Shown: one piece after another, positions 62,401 through 64,000 of the stretch
Position numbering within the stretch: position 1 is the first letter of the stretch
How the letters are laid out: each line of letters begins with the position of its first letter
Source of the DNA: Corynebacterium urealyticum DSM 7109
GTDB taxonomy: Bacteria; Actinomycetota; Actinomycetes; Mycobacteriales; Mycobacteriaceae
Direction: 5' to 3'
DNA length: 64,000 nt
NCBI RefSeq assembly: GCF_000069945.1
Contig: NC_010545.1
Coordinates: forward strand, 2,294,001 to 2,358,000
Notes under the pieces: generated by a model
Seen by the model: the letters and a program-made list of their open reading frames with translations, nothing else
Databases searched by the model: none
Told to the model about the DNA's origin: nothing
Position numbers and translations under genes: made by a program

Positions 62401-63965
62401 TGCACGACCATGGCCTGGCCCTCGGCGTGGACCACCGCGACCGCATCCGCATCAGCACCGCCGGGGGTGCTGTCCTCGCCTTCCCCGGCTACCTGCCGAA
62501 TAACTCCTCCGCGCAGGACATGCAGGGCATCGCCGCCGTCCTCGAGCTCCTGCTGGCCAACGTGCCGGTCTCGGAGATCCCGAAGGAACTCCTCGCCGAG
62601 TCGCTGGCCGCCAGCAACCTCAGCGCCGAGCAGCGCGCCGCCGTCATCAGCGGCGGGGCGGCCAACCCGGCGGCCGCACGTAGCGAGGACACCGACAAGG
62701 ACGCAGACGCAGACGCAGACCGCAACGAAGGCGACCACCGCGACGAGGGCGACGTCCCACCGAATCCGGCGGACCGCGACCCCCGCGAACTGGCGACCAG
62801 GCTGCGCTACCTCACCTCCGGGGAGCTGGCCATCAACCCGGACGAAGCGCCGACCCCGCAGGTCCAGAAGACCGGCTTCGGTGTGCGCCAGGCGCGCCTG
62901 CAGCACGTCGCCGTCATCGGCGGCATCGCCATCGGCTCCGCCCTGCTCATCGCCGCGCTCGTCGCCAGCCTGCTCAGCGTGGTCGGCGGGGGACGGGAGG
63001 ACTCGCCGCTATCCACGGACTCCATCCGCTCCGGCGCGGAGGGCATCATCAAGCGCGAGCCGACGATCGTGCCGATCCGCAACGTCCGCGAATGGATGCC
63101 CGCCGGCGCGAAGGGCACCCTCGACGCGCCTGAGGACGTCCAGCTGGTCACCGACGGGCGCGCGGCGACGAAGTGGCAGTCCGACTCCTACCTCAGCCCG
63201 CTGGGGCGCACCCCGGAGGCCACGAAGGAGGGCATCGGACTGCTCGTGGACCTGCCGACTGGCACCCGGATCCACGCACTGCAGCTGGAGGGGCTCGCCC
63301 CCGGCATGAAGGTCGAGCTGCGCCGCGTCGACGAGGCCACCGCGCCGACCGACCCGGCGGCACCACACGGGGCGGCCGTCCCGAACAAGGAGGGCGCCAA
63401 GGCCTCCGCCCAACCGACCGCCTCGGAGGAGCCGAGCGCTTCGGAGACCACGCCGGAGGGTGAGGCGACAGCCACCACGACCAGCGGAAACCAGTCCGCC
63501 AACCTGCGCAAGGTCCCGCTCACCCTGGACGAGACCACCTCCCTGGGCACCGTGACCGCCACCGAGTCCACGATGAACGTGGAATTCCACGGCGAGGACG
63601 GGCAGGACGTCCTCGTGGGCCAGGGTGCGAACCAGAAGCTGCTGAAGGCCCTGGCGGAGGCCAAGGCCAAGGAGGCGGCGAAGGCTGGCGGCGCTGATGA
63701 GGCTTCGGAGGGGGCCGAGTCTGAGGAGGAGCGCGCCGAGGACGCCGAGAAGAAGGAGCAGGGCACCAAGCCGATGAAGCAGCTGCTGATCTGGATCACC
63801 CAGCTGCCGGAGGCCGACGGCCGCGCCACCCTCGGCGAACTGCGCGTCATGGGCACCTGGCAGGGCCAGAACCGCGTGGACGAGACCAGCACCGCGCCGA
63901 GCAGTCCGACACCGAGCAGTTCGGCACGGGGGAGCGCACGCGCTTATCCACAAGAGCGGAGCTAA
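59484..63965 (+). CDS. murJ: Lipid II flippase MurJ with C-terminal pseudokinase and extracellular domain
   Basis: MurJ flips lipid II across the membrane. The 1493-residue protein has about 220 disordered residues, then the MurJ core of about 14 membrane segments (GSMAIATLLSRITGFLRTVL; residues 230-770). A kinase-like domain begins at LDGRYRLLADHGGSTAARFW near residue 818 and lacks the usual catalytic HRD and DFG motifs. A further membrane segment lies near 1145, with a C-terminal discoidin-like outer domain (WMPAGAKGTLDAPEDVQLVT) and a Glu/Ala-rich insertion. In mycobacteria this pseudokinase binds FhaA after phosphorylation by PknB. An alternative GTG start lies eight codons inside. Confidence 0.93.
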   Translation: MWTMMDSVTNPDVPEDSADSAGHGSTPPTKPPAGQRGRFIEARPPALAPQAREEANTPETTDDYSSLSVAPSQHGQEPENTTPEAPAAPAVDFRRPASEIHLGNERHAYDQYEFGLAGELGHSADPGADPAGRQYRASSQPARTSARALAGAGVGAAASRGAASRAAASAGTAGTNAPEHTATPAVTATTGGGDVPPEEDTPTDRTAAAAAEQDKQNEQPSDADVVRTGGSMAIATLLSRITGFLRTVLIGSALGAAVASAFNTANTLPNLITELVLGAVLTSLVVPVLVRAEKEDPDRGEAFIRRLLTMTFSITVIITLLAVGAAPWLIRLTLDQDGQVNVQMATMFAYLVLPQIFFYAMFAVFMAVLNTKGVFKPGAWAPVVNNLVTITVLGGYLLLPEDTKLQPTDHVTISDPHVLLLGLGTTLGVVFQALIMVPYLRKAGINLRPLWGVDERLKNFAGMGVAIVLYVAISQVGWAVNNQIASSASGDAPTIYMNAWQLLQMPYGVIGVTLLTAVMPRLSRNAADGDDKAVVRDLTVASRLTMFAMIPIIVFMTAFGGIIGPALFAYRSFSMETASVLGWTVSFSAFTLIPYSLVLLHLRVFYAREEVWTPTFIIAGITITKIALVSIAPFIATEPRLVVVLLGAANGFGFVTGAIIGVLLLRRSLGNLNSGEVMRTSIWAFGASLVGALVAWLVDLALTNTIITPGQNPGFLIRLLITGPVFLIATGVVMARSKLPEVLTVGSALSRVPGIGRFFSGRQAEEELGSAAERMVPAPLGPAEAAREAAVANSLLPPLPPLSAGRVRGPRLVPGAPILDGRYRLLADHGGSTAARFWQARRTATGELVGLTILDPLAAVRQGKRPGEYVPNQSRLVMQIKQEMSQKSRAMMEAQEAALAHALENADDGAEGEEANPLAGLTQIQQVIDSPGSVVVVSDWTDGSALSAVADSSPDPLAVGFAVADLAEAAAEMHDHGLALGVDHRDRIRISTAGGAVLAFPGYLPNNSSAQDMQGIAAVLELLLANVPVSEIPKELLAESLAASNLSAEQRAAVISGGAANPAAARSEDTDKDADADADRNEGDHRDEGDVPPNPADRDPRELATRLRYLTSGELAINPDEAPTPQVQKTGFGVRQARLQHVAVIGGIAIGSALLIAALVASLLSVVGGGREDSPLSTDSIRSGAEGIIKREPTIVPIRNVREWMPAGAKGTLDAPEDVQLVTDGRAATKWQSDSYLSPLGRTPEATKEGIGLLVDLPTGTRIHALQLEGLAPGMKVELRRVDEATAPTDPAAPHGAAVPNKEGAKASAQPTASEEPSASETTPEGEATATTTSGNQSANLRKVPLTLDETTSLGTVTATESTMNVEFHGEDGQDVLVGQGANQKLLKALAEAKAKEAAKAGGADEASEGAESEEERAEDAEKKEQGTKPMKQLLIWITQLPEADGRATLGELRVMGTWQGQNRVDETSTAPSSPTPSSSARGSARAYPQERS
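63944..63952. promoter_or_regulatory. DnaA box at the end of murJ
   Basis: A perfect TTATCCACA within the last codons of murJ; a CTGTCCACAG lies 30 bp further right. Possibly the first of the boxes approaching oriC. Confidence 0.4.
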
Positions 63966-64000
63966 CCCCGCCGAGCTGTCCACAGCTTTGAGCGCCCCGG

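Overview
The window comes from a high-GC actinobacterial chromosome, almost certainly a Corynebacterium. Three things point to this. The conserved series dnaB | rplI-ssb-rpsF | GT87-type membrane protein-ponA | ino1 | leuS | pcnA-mutT4-DUF6049-murJ is, from memory, the order on the arm approaching oriC in corynebacteria and mycobacteria. The murJ gene carries the C-terminal pseudokinase extension typical of this order. The large surface protein ends in an LAVTG-type sortase signal. A fatty-alcohol-oxidase-like operon fits a lipid-using lineage, but I cannot name the species. oriC is expected to the right of the window.

Layout. 1-7736: a type I-E CRISPR-Cas operon on the minus strand (cas3, cse1, cse2, cas7e, cas5e, cas6e); cas6e runs off the left edge, and cas1, cas2 and the main array would lie beyond it. 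7737-8254: a regulatory gap holding a degenerate, two-repeat CRISPR-like unit with a terminator-like end. 8255-16872: gltS, a drug/proton antiporter, a PspA-like coiled-coil protein, thioredoxin, a DUF4442 protein, an ABC ATPase, a pair of crcB fluoride channels, yceI and a MarR regulator. 16879-28831: dnaB, an 812-bp gap with a dense DnaA-box cluster, ribosomal genes and ssb, cell-envelope genes (ponA and a GT87-like protein), ino1, a MarR regulator, a tandem-Usp protein and a small membrane protein. 28951-32659: leuS and an SdpI-like protein with a cysteine-rich tail.

32691-35588 is a compact minus-strand cassette: a secreted small protein, an ABC ATPase and two membrane proteins. It resembles no system I can name and appears lower in GC than its surroundings. 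35773-41079 holds nucleoside/ribose salvage genes (ribokinase, nucleoside hydrolase, MFS permease), interrupted by a 118-bp direct duplication around an AT-rich insert and by three palindromic repeats. 41178-47333: an unknown ORF, a fatty alcohol/aldehyde oxidation operon, a BASS-type symporter and a Nudix hydrolase. 47596-53682: a repeat-rich sortase-anchored adhesin of about 2,030 residues. 53989-63965: pcnA (minus) divergent from mutT4, a DUF6049 protein and murJ.

The most promising items are the mini-CRISPR unit upstream of cas3 (possibly a Cas-regulating or antitoxin-type crRNA), the secreted-peptide/ABC cassette, and the DnaA-box cluster in front of dnaB. All function calls rest on reading motifs by eye; no database search was run.
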